Positions 9,925 to 22,133 of a stretch of 64,000 bases of DNA are shown here, piece by piece (the first letter of the stretch is position 1; each line of letters starts with the position of its first letter). The notes below the pieces were generated by a model. It was not told where the DNA came from. It did no database searches and worked only from the letters and a program-made list of their open reading frames with translations. The stretch covers positions 4,903,001-4,967,000 of the forward strand of contig OX439010.1 of assembly GCA_949316495.1 (NCBI GenBank). The letters are read 5' to 3'. The position numbers and the translations under genes are program-made. The stretch is from Amphiduros pacificus. Its lineage: Eukaryota > Annelida > Polychaeta > Phyllodocida > Hesionidae.

Positions 9925-12791
9925 TAGAGGTCTGCACATAGTGGCAGTGTTAGTGTCTCTATAGAGAAGGCTAGAGGGCTCCACATAGTGGCAGTGTTAG
10001 TGTCTCTATAGAGAAGGCTAGAGGTCTGCACATAGTGGCAGTGTTAGTGTCTCTATAAAGAAGGCTAGAGGTCTGCACATAGTGGCAGTGTTAGTGTCTC
10101 TATAGAGAAGGCTAGAGGTCTCCAAATAGTGGCAGTGTTAGTGTCTCTATAAAGAAGGCTAGAGGTCTGCACATAGTGGCAGTGTTAGTGTCTCTATAGA
10201 GAAGGCTAGAGGTCTCCACATAGTGGCAGTGTTAGTGTCTCTATAAAGAAGGCTAGAGGTCTCCACATAGTGGCAGTGTTAGTGTCTCTATAGAGAAGGC
10301 TAGAGGTCTGCACATAGTGGCAGTGTTAGTGTCTCTATAGAGAAGGCTAGAGGGCTCCACATAGTGGCAGTGTTAGTGTCTCTATAAAGAAGGCTAGAGG
10401 TCTGCACATAGTGGCAGTGTTAGTGTCTCTATAGAGAAGGCTAGAGGTCTGCACATAGTGGCAGTGTTAGTGTCTCTATAAAGAAGGCTAGAGGTCTGCA
10501 CATAGTGGCAGTGTTAGTGTCTCTATAAAGAAGGCTAGAGGTCTCCACATAGTGGCAGTGTTAGTGTCTCTATAAAGAAGGCTAGAGGTCTGCACATAGT
10601 GGCAGTGTTAGTGTCTCTATAGAGAAGGCTAGAGGTCTGCACATAGTGGCAGTGTTAGTGTCTCTATAGAGAAGGCTAGAGGGCTCCACATAGTGGCAGT
10701 GTTAGTGTCTCTATAGAGAAGGCTAGAGGTCTGCACATAGTGGCAGTGTTAGTGTCTCTATAGAGAAGGCTAGAGGTCTCCACATAGTGGCAGTGTTAGT
10801 GTCTCTATAAAGAAGGCTAGAGGTCTCCACATAGTGGCAGTGTTAGTGTCTCTATAGAGAAGGCTAGAGGTCTGCACATAGTGGCAGTGTTAGTGTCTCT
10901 ATAGAGAAGGCTAGAGGGCTCCACATAGTGGCAGTGTTAGTGTCTCTATAAAGAAGGCTAGAGGTCTGCACATAGTGGCAGTGTTAGTGTCTCTATAGAG
11001 AAGGCTAGAGGTCTGCACATAGTGGCAGTGTTAGTGTCTCTATAAAGAAGGCTAGAGGTCTGCACATAGTGGCAGTGTTAGTGTCTCTATAAAGAAGGCT
11101 AGAGGTCTCCACATAGTGGCAGTGTTAGTGTCTCTATAAAGAAGGCTAGAGGTCTCCACATAGTGGCAGTGTTAGTGTCTCTATAGAGAAGGCTAGAGGT
11201 CTCCACATAGTGGCAGTGTTAGTGTCTCTATAGAGAAGGCTAGAGGTCTGCACATAGTGGCAGTGTTAGTGTCTCTATAGAGAAGGCTAGAGGTCTGCAC
11301 ATAGCGGCAGTGTTAGTGTCTCTATAGAGAAGGCTAGAGGTCTGCACATAGTGGCAGTGTTAGTGTCTCTATAGAGAAGGCTAGAGGTCTGCACATAGTG
11401 GCAGTGTTAGTGTCTCTATAAAGAAGGCTAGAGGTCTGCACATAGTGGCAGTGTTAGTGTCTCTATAGAGAAGGCTAGAGGTCTGCACATAGTGGCAGTG
11501 TTAGTGTCTCTATAGAGAAGGCTAGAGGTCTGCACATAGTGGCAGTGTTAGTGTCTCTATAGAGAAGGCTAGATGTCTCCACATAGTGGCAGTGTTAGTG
11601 TCTCTATAGAGAAGGCTAGATGTCTCCACATAGTGGCAGTGTTAGTGTCTCTATAGAGAAGGCTAGAGGTCTGCACATAGTGGCAGTGTTAGTGTCTCTA
11701 TAGAGAAGGCTAGATGTCTCCACATAGTGGCAGTGTTAGTGTCTCTATAGAGAAGGCTAGATGTCTCCACATAGTGGCAGTGTTAGTGTCTCTATAGAGA
11801 AGGCTAGAGGTCTGCACATAGCGGCAGTGTTAGTGTCTCTATAGAGAAGGCTAGAGGTCTGCACATAGTGGCAGTGTTAGTGTCTCTATAGAGAAGGCTA
11901 GAGGTCTGCACATAGTGGCAGTGTTAGTGTCTCTATAAAGAAGGCTAGAGGTCTGCACATAGTGGCAGTGTTAGTGTCTCTATAGAGAAGGCTAGAGGTC
12001 TGCACATAGTGGCAGTGTTAGTGTCTCTATAGAGAAGGCTAGAGGTCTGCACATAGTGGCAGTGTTAGTGTCTCTATAGAGAAGGCTAGATGTCTCCACA
12101 TAGTGGCAGTGTTAGTGTCTCTATAGAGAAGGCTAGATGTCTCCACATAGTGGCAGTGTTAGTGTCTCTATAGAGAAGGCTAGAGGTCTGCACATAGTGG
12201 CAGTGTTAGTGTCTCTATAGAGAAGGCTAGAGGTCTCCACATAGTGGCAGTGTTAGTGTCTCTATAAAGAAGGCTAGAGGTCTGCACATAGTGGCAGTGT
12301 TAGTGTCTCTATAGAGAAGGCTAGAGGTCTGCACATAGTGGCAGTGTTAGTGTCTCTATAGAGAAGGCTAGAGGGCTCCACATAGTGGCAGTGTTAGTGT
12401 CTCTATAGAGAAGGCTAGAGGTCTACACATAGTGGCAGTGTTAGTGTCTCTATAGAGAAGGCTAGATGTCTCCACATAGTGGCAGTGTTAGTGTCTCTAT
12501 AGAGAAGGCTAGAGGTCTGCACATAGTGGCAGTGTTAGTGTCTCTATAGAGAAGGCTAGAGGGCTCCACATAGTGGCAGTGTTAGTGTCTCTATAGAGAA
12601 GGCTAGAGGTCTGCACATAGTGGCAGTGTTAGTGTCTCTATAGAGAAGGCTAGAGGTCTGCACATAGTGGCAGTGTTAGTGTCTCTATAGAGAAGGCTAG
12701 AGGTCTGCACATAGTGGCAGTGTTAGTGTCTCTATAAAGAAGGCTAGAGGTCTGCACATAGTGGCAGTGTTAGTGTCTCTATAGAGAAGGC
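9925..12791. repeat. 47-bp minisatellite, 61 copies, with higher-order structure
   Basis: The unit contains CACATAGTGGCAGTGTTAG and TGTCTCTATAGAGAAGGC. Copies differ at two diagnostic places: the start (GGTCTGC, GGTCTCC, GGGCTCC or TGTCTCC) and TATAGAG versus TATAAAG. Taking these as letters, the eight-unit string beginning at 10211 recurs exactly from 10775, 564 bp (12 units) later. A rare AGCGGCAG variant occurs at about 11304 and 11821, 517 bp (11 units) apart. The array ends abruptly at GGCCCTCC. Confidence 0.98.
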
Positions 12792-13370
12792 CCTCCATGA
12801 ATTGATTGGGCTGGTATCTCATAGCAGGCATTATGTAACTCCGTGCCTGCGATGTAAGCGTGAGGAGATCTGCTTGCACGCTGATAGGTCAACTTAACTA
12901 CTACAAAACTGCTCAACTTTGGATAGCAATTTACAAAAGTTCACGTTTTGTTGTGGGTGTAATTATATTTTTTTTCCTCTCTCAAGAAATGTCTGAAGAG
13001 CCGGTGCTAGAACCCTCGGAAATCTTTCTCCTGCAAAACTAAATTGCATGACATGGCAAAATGTCCATTTGCGAGTGTGTTGCGATGTTGAGTTTTGTGG
13101 GGCGATATTAGGGGTAGGTAATAAGCCTGGGTGAGGTATTGGTGGGCACGCTGTATGGCGGGTATGTGTGTAGAGAGCGCTGTTATGGCATGGCGGGCTG
13201 ATGGACGCGCTTTGTCTGCATGTTGACATTAGACGTCAAGCACTTGGCAGCCGTCTAGGCTCCGTGTGACGCTCCAACACTTCCCGGCCAGAGGCCATCG
13301 AGTGACAGCGTCCCCAGAATGCGTGCACCAGCTGAATGATGCTGAGCCACAGAGAAGTGGGAGGAGGGCG
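12792..13370. other. Unique spacer between two arrays
   Basis: Moderately GC-rich unique sequence. No gene is recognised. Confidence 0.55.
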
Positions 13371-13850
13371 GTAGGAGTGACGCTAAGATCTAAAGGTATA
13401 GGGTGGGTGGGGGTGGTTAAAGGGACGCTAATGTCTAAATGTATAGGGTGGGTGGGGGTGGTAGGAGTAACGCTAAGGTCTAAAGGTATAGGGTGGGTGG
13501 GGGTGGTTAAAGGGACGCTAATGTCTAAATGTATAGGGTGGGTGGGGGTGGTAGGAGTAACGCTAAGGTCTAAAGGTATAGGGTGGGTGGGGTGGTTAAA
13601 GGGACGCTAATGTCTAAATGTATAGGGTGGGTGGGGGTGGTTAAAGGGACGCTAATGTCTAAATGTATAGGGTGGGTGGGGGTGGTTAAAGGGACGCTAA
13701 TGTCTAAATGTATAGGGTGGGTGGGGGTGGTAGGAATAACGCTAAGGTCTAAAGGTATAGGGTGGGTGGGGGTGGTAGGAGTAACGCTAAGGTCTAAAGG
13801 TATAGGGTGGGTGGGGGTGGTTAGAGTGGCAGTGTCTAAAGGTGTAGGGT
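13371..13850. repeat. 45-bp G-rich minisatellite, about 10.5 copies
   Basis: Two unit types alternate: one with TTAAAGGGACGCTAATGTC and one with TAGGAGTAACGCTAAGGTC. Both end in GGGTGGGTGGGGGTGG, a G-quadruplex-compatible tract present in every unit. Since 45 is a multiple of three, the plus-strand frame stays open as 15-residue repeats, which explains the long open frames here; no start context, domain or flanking coding sequence supports a protein. Confidence 0.95.
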
Positions 13851-14151
13851 GGGCTGGGGGGGCGGGGGATGATTGGAGGTGGTGGGTGGTGGTGGGGAAA
13901 GTGACTTGAATATATAGTGACTCAAAAATCCAAAAGGTCCAGAAAAAAAACTCAAAACAATAATTTTACTCAAACTTTTTTTCAAGGTTTATAGTTATAT
14001 TTTCCTTACTATTAAAGCATAAAGTGCCGTTCCCTGAAATTTTCATCGCAAATGAAATAAAATAAACTCATTCCAATTTCCAAATCCACTTTTACCAAAA
14101 ATAATTATGGACAAACAAAGATGCATTATCCATAGCAAATGAAGGCACTTT

Positions 14152-14207
14152 GATGTGGACGAGATGTAGACGAGACGTGGACGAGATGTGAGCGAGATGT
14201 GAGCGAG
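14152..14207. repeat. About 11-bp tandem repeat, 5 degenerate copies
   Basis: Units resemble GACGAGATGTG, changing to GAGCGAGATGT at the end. Confidence 0.75.
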
Positions 14208-15107
14208 GCTAGCGGGCGAGTGTTATTATACAAGGCAAGCGGTCTGGATGTTTCTCTTGGGTCCAGTGGGACATTTAGGCTGCCATGTCAACCATCTGAG
14301 TCTTATCCCTTCAGCCCAGAAATATTAAAACCATTGAATAATAAATCCTCATGTCATGCACTGGCTGTCCGGCCTTTCTAATATTTCTCATTCCCATTAC
14401 CAAGAAATATTTTTATATTGTGATATAATATTATATAAAATCATAACAACCTATTTGCATTTTAATGACAAATACAAGTTCCTTTGTTGATGCAATGGAC
14501 AAGTTATAGGAGCGCCATGCAGTTGAGGGGAGTATAAGTATGATGCAATATTGCCACATGGAGGCTTGCCTTAAGCACTTGGAGATATCAATATGGATGG
14601 AGAGTATTAGACTCCTCTCTCTTAACATTCAGTTATTCTGTTGTTAACACAGCTTGATTACCGTCTGAGAATATCAAGGCAGAAAAATTAAAACTCAATG
14701 CAAATGGGATGTCGAACAAGGACAAGTGCTGCTCTACTTGTAACCCTTGTAACACGGATTATAAAGTATGATAAGAAATAAACCAGAACCAAACATAAAG
14801 AAACAATACAAAATGTAATATCGCTCAAGTTAGCAGTTGCTATGCTCAGACTTATTCCAGTTATTCCTGCTCTAACTGCCCGATTTACACCAAATTTAAA
14901 CAAAACCAACTTAAAATTCCTTGTTCGATTGAGAAGCACCTTGATTTGTCATCGATGGTGATGTCATCACGCACTATTTTTCTTTGCTTACAAGAACTAG
15001 ATTGGTATTCATACAAAATCGCGCATGTGCAAATAAGAGTCTTATTCATGGTCCAAAATGAACATTCCACTATGGCATCAATTACTAAAACCATTTTGAC
15101 CACAAAA

Positions 15108-15178
15108 AGAGCAATAAATAAATAAATGAATAATAAAAAGACAAAAAAGAAAAAGAAAAAAGAAGAACAACAAAAATT
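15108..15178. repeat. A-rich low-complexity tract
   Basis: AATA repeats followed by AAAAAG/AAAGAAG runs on the plus strand. It could be the remnant of a retroposon tail, but no element is recognised next to it. Confidence 0.75.
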
Positions 15179-16027
15179 ACAACCCACAGGAAATAACTAC
15201 ACATTCCCCATAGACTGTTGGCATTGAATGTCAAAGAAGGGACCAACCGCGTTTAAAAAAAGCGCACACAAATTAATTAACACTGAACATTTTGTTTTCA
15301 ATATGTTAACGGTGTGAGATGACCCATTTGTTCGTGGAGTCATCGTCTCAGGTTCCAGGAAGCTGCAAAGAACCGAGTCCCGACAACTTATACCTGAACA
15401 CCAGACCAACTGCCACGTGATAAAATGATATTTGGTGTTCACATTATCACTGAGCGATGAATTATCCCCTCAAGGGTAGGTAGGAAATATAAGATTATTT
15501 AATTAACTGACACAATATTTTTACGGCCACCTCACTTTTAATTACATGATGCCTTTAGGTGAAAGATCACGATTTTTATGACCTCACTAGCGATGTAGCG
15601 ATGAAGTTCATTTTGTCGGACTTTATGCATATAACGTCAATAAAACCATGATGGAAGGAGTACCTGGGTTATAAAAACACAATATTTCACCTCATGTGTG
15701 GTCCGTAAATCGATTCTTCTATAATTTCTTGGGTTTGGTTCAATGAAGCAGCCCCATGCCAAAATGTTTCAGTTACCTTCAATATTGTCTATTAACCCTT
15801 TACCAAAAGCACAGAATACGAATGTTTCCATCATAAGGGTAAAAATGTAATGGAATGAGACAGAAATGAGTAATTACAAATGAATACCACATTATTATGC
15901 ATCACATGCTGAATGTTGAGAAAAGAATGAACTATCAGAGACATTAAGTATCAGAGACATTAAGAAATTCACCATTTTCCTGGATATGAGACACATTCAC
16001 GTATCAGACATATTGTCATTTATCCGA

Positions 16028-16180
16028 GAATATTTTCTATATAAGAGATAAGGTCTGTAACCGAGAAATAGGTCTGTATCCAAATTGTGGGTCTGTATCC
16101 GAATTATGGGTCTGTATCCGAATTATGTGTCTGTATCAGAGATATGGGTATACATCAGAGATATAAGTCTCTCTTTAGAG
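16028..16180. repeat. About 20-bp degenerate tandem repeat
   Basis: Seven or so units of the type GGGTCTGTATCCGAATTAT, decaying toward ATCAGAGATAT at the right end. Confidence 0.8.
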
Positions 16181-17087
16181 ACAAACATCTGGGTTAACAT
16201 ATAGGTTTCTGTGAGATAAACTTGTCATACATGAAGAAAAGGATAAGAAGCACAAACCTTACAATGCGTGGGTGACCTTTGTTGTTTCTATCCCTAAGAG
16301 GACATCATTAAGGCTTGCTATACTCAGTCCACATAAAACACTCCAACACTTCATTGTGCTTTGTATGAACTGTATATTCCCTATCTACTACACTGAATAA
16401 TAATTAAAGTGTCAGGGCAAAGTTAGAAGCCTGCCACCAAGACACAATGCTCAGCACATTTCGAGGAGCAGCTAGGGACCATTCCTTGGCATCATGATCT
16501 GTTTGTTTGACATCGCGGTCTTTGGTAAATCGGTTTATACAGATTCGTGTTGAGAGTGGACAACATAACTCACTTTACGCACTTATTCTTGCTTGAACAA
16601 ATGCTATTGTGAACATAAAATCGAAGAGAGAGAACAAGCCATCGTCTACAGGAGGACAATGTAAAGTGACTGGGGCTAACATATATAATGAGACAAGCAA
16701 CCATATCAAGCTGCCCCGCGATGGTATATATAGGTAGACGGCAGCCAAATTACCTTCATTTGACCTCTGCCACAAATGCACATTTTTTGTAATGACCAGG
16801 AAGTTTATTTTCTGTGTGATGTTGTCTTTTCTTTGATATAAGGGGGTTTTGTCTGCAGTGCATTGCCTGAAATAGGAATATCCCGGTTCATGATTGGATG
16901 GAAGGACGGTTTCAGATGTGAATGCAACAAAGGTTATAGCCAAATCTTATTGTGGAAAAGTAACATTGAGCGACAATAAGGAATCTTAAGGCTGAAGCTA
17001 AATGCTCTCCATCATCATAGAAGTATGATTGCAGGATACTTTATTGTAATTGGCAAGGTGATATAGAACTAAATTAACATAAACGTA
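16181..17087. other. Unique sequence, nothing recognised
   Basis: A 122-codon minus-strand frame spans 16575-16943 but has no recognisable domain, and AT-rich DNA produces such frames by chance. No element is recognised. Confidence 0.55.
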
Positions 17088-17694
17088 TGAGGTATAGACT
17101 GCAATGTGAGGTAAAGCAGACTGCAATGTGAGGCCCAAAATGCAATGTGAGGTAAATCAGACTGCAATGTGAGGTATAGACTGCAATGTGAGGTAAAGCA
17201 GACTGCAATGTGAGGTAAAGCAGACTGCAATGTGAGGCTCAGACTGCAATGTGAAGTTCAGACTGCAATGTGAGGTATAGACTTCAATGTGAGGTACAAA
17301 CTGTAATTTGAGGCACAAACTGCAATGTGAGGCACAAACTGCAATGTGAGGCAAAACTGCAATGTGAGGCACAAACTGCAATGTGGGGGTACAAACTGTA
17401 ATTTGAGGCACAAACTGCAATGTGAGGCACAAACTGCAATGTGAGGCAAAACTGCAATGTGAGGCACAAACTGCAATGTGAGACACAATCTGCAATGTGA
17501 GGTACAAACTGTAATTTGAGGCACAAACTGCAATGTGAGGCAAAACCGCAATGTGAGGCACAAACTGCAATGTGAGGCACAAACTGCAATGTGAGGTACA
17601 AACTGCAATGTGAGACACAATCTGCAATGTGAGGTACAAACTGTAATTTGAGGCACAAACTGCAATGTGAGGTACAACTGTAATTTGAGGCACA
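17088..17694. repeat. 19-bp minisatellite, about 32 copies
   Basis: The unit is close to GAGGCACAAACTGCAATGT. Variants with TATAGAC, AAAGCAG, GTACAAACTGTAATTT and a shortened GGCAAAACTG are arranged in blocks that recur, for example the TAATTT-to-GGCAAAA series around 17300, 17400 and 17510. Three overlapping minus-strand frames stay open across it because the unit lacks stop codons in that direction. Confidence 0.95.
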
Positions 17695-17751
17695 AATATA
17701 TATTTCTTTTAGTTTTAACTTAAATGGGCAATGTTCCATGATATAAGACTG

Positions 17752-18337
17752 TGGTCTATGGAGTCACGATGTAGGCATTTGCTATTAACTATACACGGCT
17801 TAGTGGTCTATGGAGTCACGATGTAGGCATTTTGGCATTAACTATACACGGCTTAGTGGTCTATGGAGTCACGATGTAGGCATTTTGGCATTAACTATAC
17901 ACGGCTTAGTGGTCTATGGAGTCACGATGTAGGCATTTGTTATTAACTATACACGGCTTAGTGGTCTATGGAGTCACGATGTAGGCATTTTGGCATTAAC
18001 TATACACGGCTTAGTGGTCTATGGAGTCACGATGTAGGCATTTTGCTATTAACTATACACGGCTTAGTGGTCTATGGAGTCACGATGTAGGTATTTTGCT
18101 ATTAACTATACACGGCTTAGTGGTCTATGGAGTCACGATGTAGGCATTTTGCTATCAACTATACACGGCTTAGTGGTCTATGGAGTCACGATGTAGGCAT
18201 TTTGCTATTAACTATACATGGCTTAGTGGTCTATGGAGTCACGATGTAGGTATTTTGCAATTAACTATACACGGCTTAGTGGTCTATGGAGTCACGATGT
18301 AGGCATTTTGCTATTAACTATACACGGCTTAGTGGTC
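17752..18337. repeat. 53-bp minisatellite, 11 copies
   Basis: Each unit holds GTCTATGGAGTCACGATG and AACTATACACGGCTTAG. Copies are nearly identical; the variable spot is GGCATTTTGGCA, GGCATTTTGCTA, GGTATTTTGCTA or GGCATTTGCTA. Confidence 0.97.
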
Positions 18338-20100
18338 TTGCGTCACTGTTTACCCAGGAGCTGATGGCGTGAAGTGTTTTGTTCAAGTGGGCCCAGTGTT
18401 ATGATCGACACCTGCTTGATCAGCTTCCCACACTTCTGTTTACTTTGTATTATGCTCTGCACAACTTGACACACCGTCCATAATGGCAAAGCAAACATGT
18501 TGAAGCAATGACCGGACAATTAAATACAGGTAAGTGATCGGCATCAGGCCAAACCAAACTCGTCACAAACTTGTTTAACTTCACAAGACATATTTTCTTA
18601 ATTTTATTTTCTATTCAGTGGATGAAAGCAATTTCTTAATATTTGATTATTTCTAAAACCAAAATATATCTTGGTGAATAAACATTTTCTACATTTCTGA
18701 TAATAGAACATGGTGCAGTGGGGTTCTGCTATTTCTTTGGCCTAATTATAACTTGGGTTTGTTTAACTTTAGAATAAATGTCCTGAAGTATTTATCTGAG
18801 GCATTACCTCAATACTAATCTCATTATTCCAACACTTCAACATTCCGTGGAAAATAAATTATTTATACAAACGAATGATTTACCAAAGGTTTTAATCAAA
18901 TCTGAAAAGCAAATTTATCATTGCTTATTTCATATGTGGTAAGACATAAACTATAGAATGTTTTATTGCTCCATAATATTTATAATTGTTTTTATTTAAC
19001 ACATTAATGAGATATTTCAATATCATCTAGATTTGAATTTTAATGATTAGGATATATAAGAGAAACATTGCAGGCAAATCTCCATGGACAATATTTAATT
19101 GAATAAAACATCAAAGAGGAGTCTGGTAAATTGAACACACACGTGTCAGAATGATATTACACAACCACATATTTCTCAAGCAAATAACTTCGTGATATTA
19201 CAAGGCATTGCTCAACCTATTTGAATACTATTAACATTACAGCAGTAGCAAAATCTGACTGACTTAATCTATCGGGTACACCTGCATGAAGAAATCGGCA
19301 CGTGACACTTATTACTTGATGTCAACATTTTGAAGAGGACAAAATGAGTAAGAGACAAGTGGCAAATTGACACATCATAAACGAGAGGAAACGATATGAG
19401 CCGTGTCACTCAGAAGATTAGACGCGTGAAAAATGTCACTCAAACCAACATGCGTGTGACGTGGAAATGAGTAGAATGTCCTGGAAGGAAGTCACAGTCC
19501 AACGATATAACTGCAAGGTCAACGCCCGAGTAAATAAACAAAATGAAGGACCCCTTCAACATTTTGAAAGCAAACATGATCTTCCAACTGCCCAGCCTGC
19601 AATCTTCAACATGTTCTCTTTGAATGATTGAAATGTTTATTTATTCTAAGCAACTCAACTTGTGGTTAGAATATATAAATGCATGTGAGCAATACTCTGT
19701 CTGGATAAAGCCGTGTGTAATGGTATGAGACTGGCAGTTCTGGTAACAGCTTGGTTTTATCTGGAGTTCCAGAGTTTATTTTCAAGAACAACAGTGCTCA
19801 CATGTTTGTGCTTCGTCTTGTTATTGAGTTTAGACTTGAACAAATCGGACGTGAACAAAGTTATGTTTTATCATATTATATTACGTGTACTGTAGCATTT
19901 GGTCTCTACGAACAGACTTACAAGCTTTTATCGATATGAGAAAGTTAGCTAAGTATTTCCAGCAATTCTGACTGTATATTTGGGGACATTCAAACATAAA
20001 GGAAATGAAACACACAGTATCCAAATGCTTTAGAAGGTAGCAGATGCTATTTGTAAATATTTGGTCATTAGCTTGAAAGGGTCTGACAGATGACATTAAA
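18338..20100. other. Unique AT-rich sequence, nothing recognised
   Basis: Long AT-rich stretch. Only short frames occur (60-62 codons at 19713-19939), without recognisable motifs. CACGTG occurs at 19140 and 19299. Confidence 0.6.
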
Positions 20101-20587
20101 GCTTCATAAATGGTGACTCCTCGCACATTAACAGCATTACACATTTACAGCTGGAAAGGGTCTGCTGCAGACAATGTGGTACTTGATGCTCCCGACGAGG
20201 GTCGCGCTGCAGACAGTCCTGTGGCTTACAAAGTTGCACAGGTGAAACTTGCGAGCCCGATGAACCCGCCATGTCAGTCAGGAAGTGATTTGAGCAGAGG
20301 GAAATGTAAACTCACTAAGAGAGAGTGAGCTACTCCGGGAGCTACTCCGGGGCCCGCGATCCGCTCCCTGGGCAAGTGACGGGGGCAGCTGCCAGGTTAA
20401 ATAGCCACGTGCTTCGCGGAGATGGTTTTGTGTTGTAGCTACATATTGGATGAGTGCAATATGCTAAACAAACAAGTGAGTTCCATCCCATTGTAAGTGG
20501 AGAGTGGAGGGCGAGAGAGGGGTTACTAGGTCTTAGTGTGGGAGAGCTTTGACCTTCCATTTTTTCACTTATGATACAGCTCATATA
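20101..20587. other. GC-richer unique block
   Basis: Locally GC-richer than its flanks. A 72-codon plus-strand frame (20110-20328) contains two related GGGTC...CTGCAGACA blocks about 47 bp apart, and GAGCTACTCCGG is directly repeated at about 20329-20352. No protein family is recognised, so this is at most a possible exon. Confidence 0.25.
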
Positions 20588-21109
20588 TCACGATAGGAAA
20601 CAGTGTCGAGTCTCACCTTCGCTGAGGCAGATTTTTTTTCTGAGTTTACCAAGGTGATTATTTGTTAATGTGCAAAGTGTGTACATGATGGTTGGCCAAT
20701 GTTCACAATGATAGTGTACTTGCAAACAACCTGGTGAACATTGCCACAGCCATGAGTTAGACACTTCTTCCTGCTTCCTGTGAGCGCCGCAATGCATGGT
20801 GGGTGGCGTGTGGTGTGAAGTAATTATGCCAAATACCACAATGTGTATTAGCCAGGTGCATATACAATTGGTGTTCACCAAGAGTCTAACTGGGTGGTTA
20901 AATGACATGTAAGTTTTGATTGGCCAGCTGAAGCCAGCATTGTGACCTGAATAGATGGAGTAGAGTGACGGTTGGTGTGGTTTCACACCTCCTTGTGTTA
21001 TACACAATCCCTTTTGACAAGTCTCTCCTTGTGCTGAGTCGCACCCATTCAATTCACTACACTTATAAATGAGTCCAAGCGAGACACCAAGCCTAACCGT
21101 AATAATCAT
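20588..21109 (-). CDS. Possible Cys-rich open frame, 173 codons, unassigned
   Basis: An ATG-started frame of 173 codons runs unbroken in AT-rich, non-repetitive DNA. The product has about thirteen cysteines. Residues 17-36 read as KCSELNGC followed by DSAQGETCQKGLC, a spacing like those of small disulfide modules in secreted proteins. The first sixteen residues are mildly hydrophobic but make a poor signal peptide. No known family is recognised, and a frame of this length is borderline for chance in 64 kb of such DNA. It could be an exon of a secreted protein, a decayed coding sequence or simply fortuitous. No neighbouring gene helps. Confidence 0.2.
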   Translation of the reverse strand: MIITVRLGVSLGLIYKCSELNGCDSAQGETCQKGLCITQGGVKPHQPSLYSIYSGHNAGFSWPIKTYMSFNHPVRLLVNTNCICTWLIHIVVFGIITSHHTPPTMHCGAHRKQEEVSNSWLWQCSPGCLQVHYHCEHWPTIMYTLCTLTNNHLGKLRKKICLSEGETRHCFLS

Positions 21110-21685
21110 GCAATATATTGATTCTTAAATCAATGAATTCTCAAAATGACCTTGGCCTAAATTAACATTTGACCTCATTATGAGTATTTGAGGTCAGGAT
21201 GACTTTTATCGACTTTACACTCTTTGCTCCACTTGGTAGGAGAGCAATGATGATGGGGTGGGCGAGGCTGAGTAATTTACACCAAAGTAGTTTTGCATGA
21301 TAGCCGGGTGCTGGGAGCTTTTTCTCGGTGCTTTTGCCAAATGAATAGGTTGACAAGGTGACTCTGCATTCCACTCCACTATGAAACTTCATATTTGAGT
21401 TGCGCACGCAAGTTTCCCCCCTGCCTAACTACCGGGCCATACTAGCTCCATATAATGGCTACAGACAGCCAATTAACCCCATATATTACATGTCCCTTTG
21501 TATTGAGCAATGTGATATAATCACCTCGATAACCCTCTCTGACTTAGATGCTTAAGACAATAATGTATGCCAGGCTAGACTGTTAACTTTTTTGTTCGGT
21601 TAAGTTGTTGAAATCATTACATTGTAAACGGGACTCAGGACATGTAGAAAGGTAAGTCATGCATCTTAATGTACGGGAAGGTTTC
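21110..21685. other. Unique sequence, nothing recognised
   Basis: No gene is supported. AATGACCTTGG at 21145-21155 contains an ERR/NR5A-type half-site on the minus strand, and two further half-sites in opposite orientation follow near 21171 and 21190. Confidence 0.55.
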
Positions 21686-21753
21686 CATGATTTCCGGTTT
21701 GGCATCATGTGGTTCATATCATGATTTCCGGTTTGGCATCATGTGGTTCATTT
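21686..21753. repeat. 34-bp direct duplication
   Basis: Two identical copies of a 34-bp segment beginning CATGATTTCCGGTTTGGC, at 21686 and 21720. Confidence 0.95.
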
Positions 21754-21867
21754 TCCATCACAGTGCATTTCTTGTATATTTGCAAACATATGTCACGAAC
21801 ACCTGTGGTGATAAATCTTTGTTTTGACAGATTATACATTTCTCTGTATGAGTTTTAGGAGCCGGCA

Positions 21868-22133
21868 CAGCGGACTACAGCAGCCAACAACAGACTACAG
21901 CGGACTACAGCGGATTGCAGCAGACTACAGCGGACTACAGCAGATTGCAGCAGACTACAGCAGCCAACAACAGACTACAGCGGACTACAGCAGATTGCAG
22001 CAGACTACAGCGGACTACAGCAGCCAACAACAGACTACAGCGGACTACAGCGGACTACAACGGACTACAGCAGACTACAGCGGACTACAGCAGACTACAG
22101 CATACTACAGCAGACTACAGCAGACTACAGCAG
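21868..22133. repeat. 10-bp minisatellite, about 26 copies
   Basis: Units are CAGCGGACTA, CAGCAGACTA, CAGCGGATTG and CAGCCAACAA. The 10-bp period gives a 10-residue repeat in every plus-strand frame (Thr-Thr-Ala-Asp-Tyr-Ser and Gly-Leu-Gln-Gln series), so an open frame from 21824 to 22318 spans the array. The flanking parts of that frame show no recognisable domain, and I do not call it a gene. Confidence 0.95.

Larger units (their letters stand above)
13851..16027. other. Unique AT-rich sequence with small simple repeats
   Basis: No gene is supported. A short tandem run of GACGAGATGTG-like units lies at 14152-14207, and an A-rich AATA/AAG tract at 15108-15178. GTATCAGAGACATTAAG is directly duplicated around 15937-15965. 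Confidence 0.55.

Noticed and set aside
13266-13909. Two Gly/Val-rich frames of about 110 codons
   Set aside because: They are translations of the 45-bp array; the frame changes where a unit loses one base.
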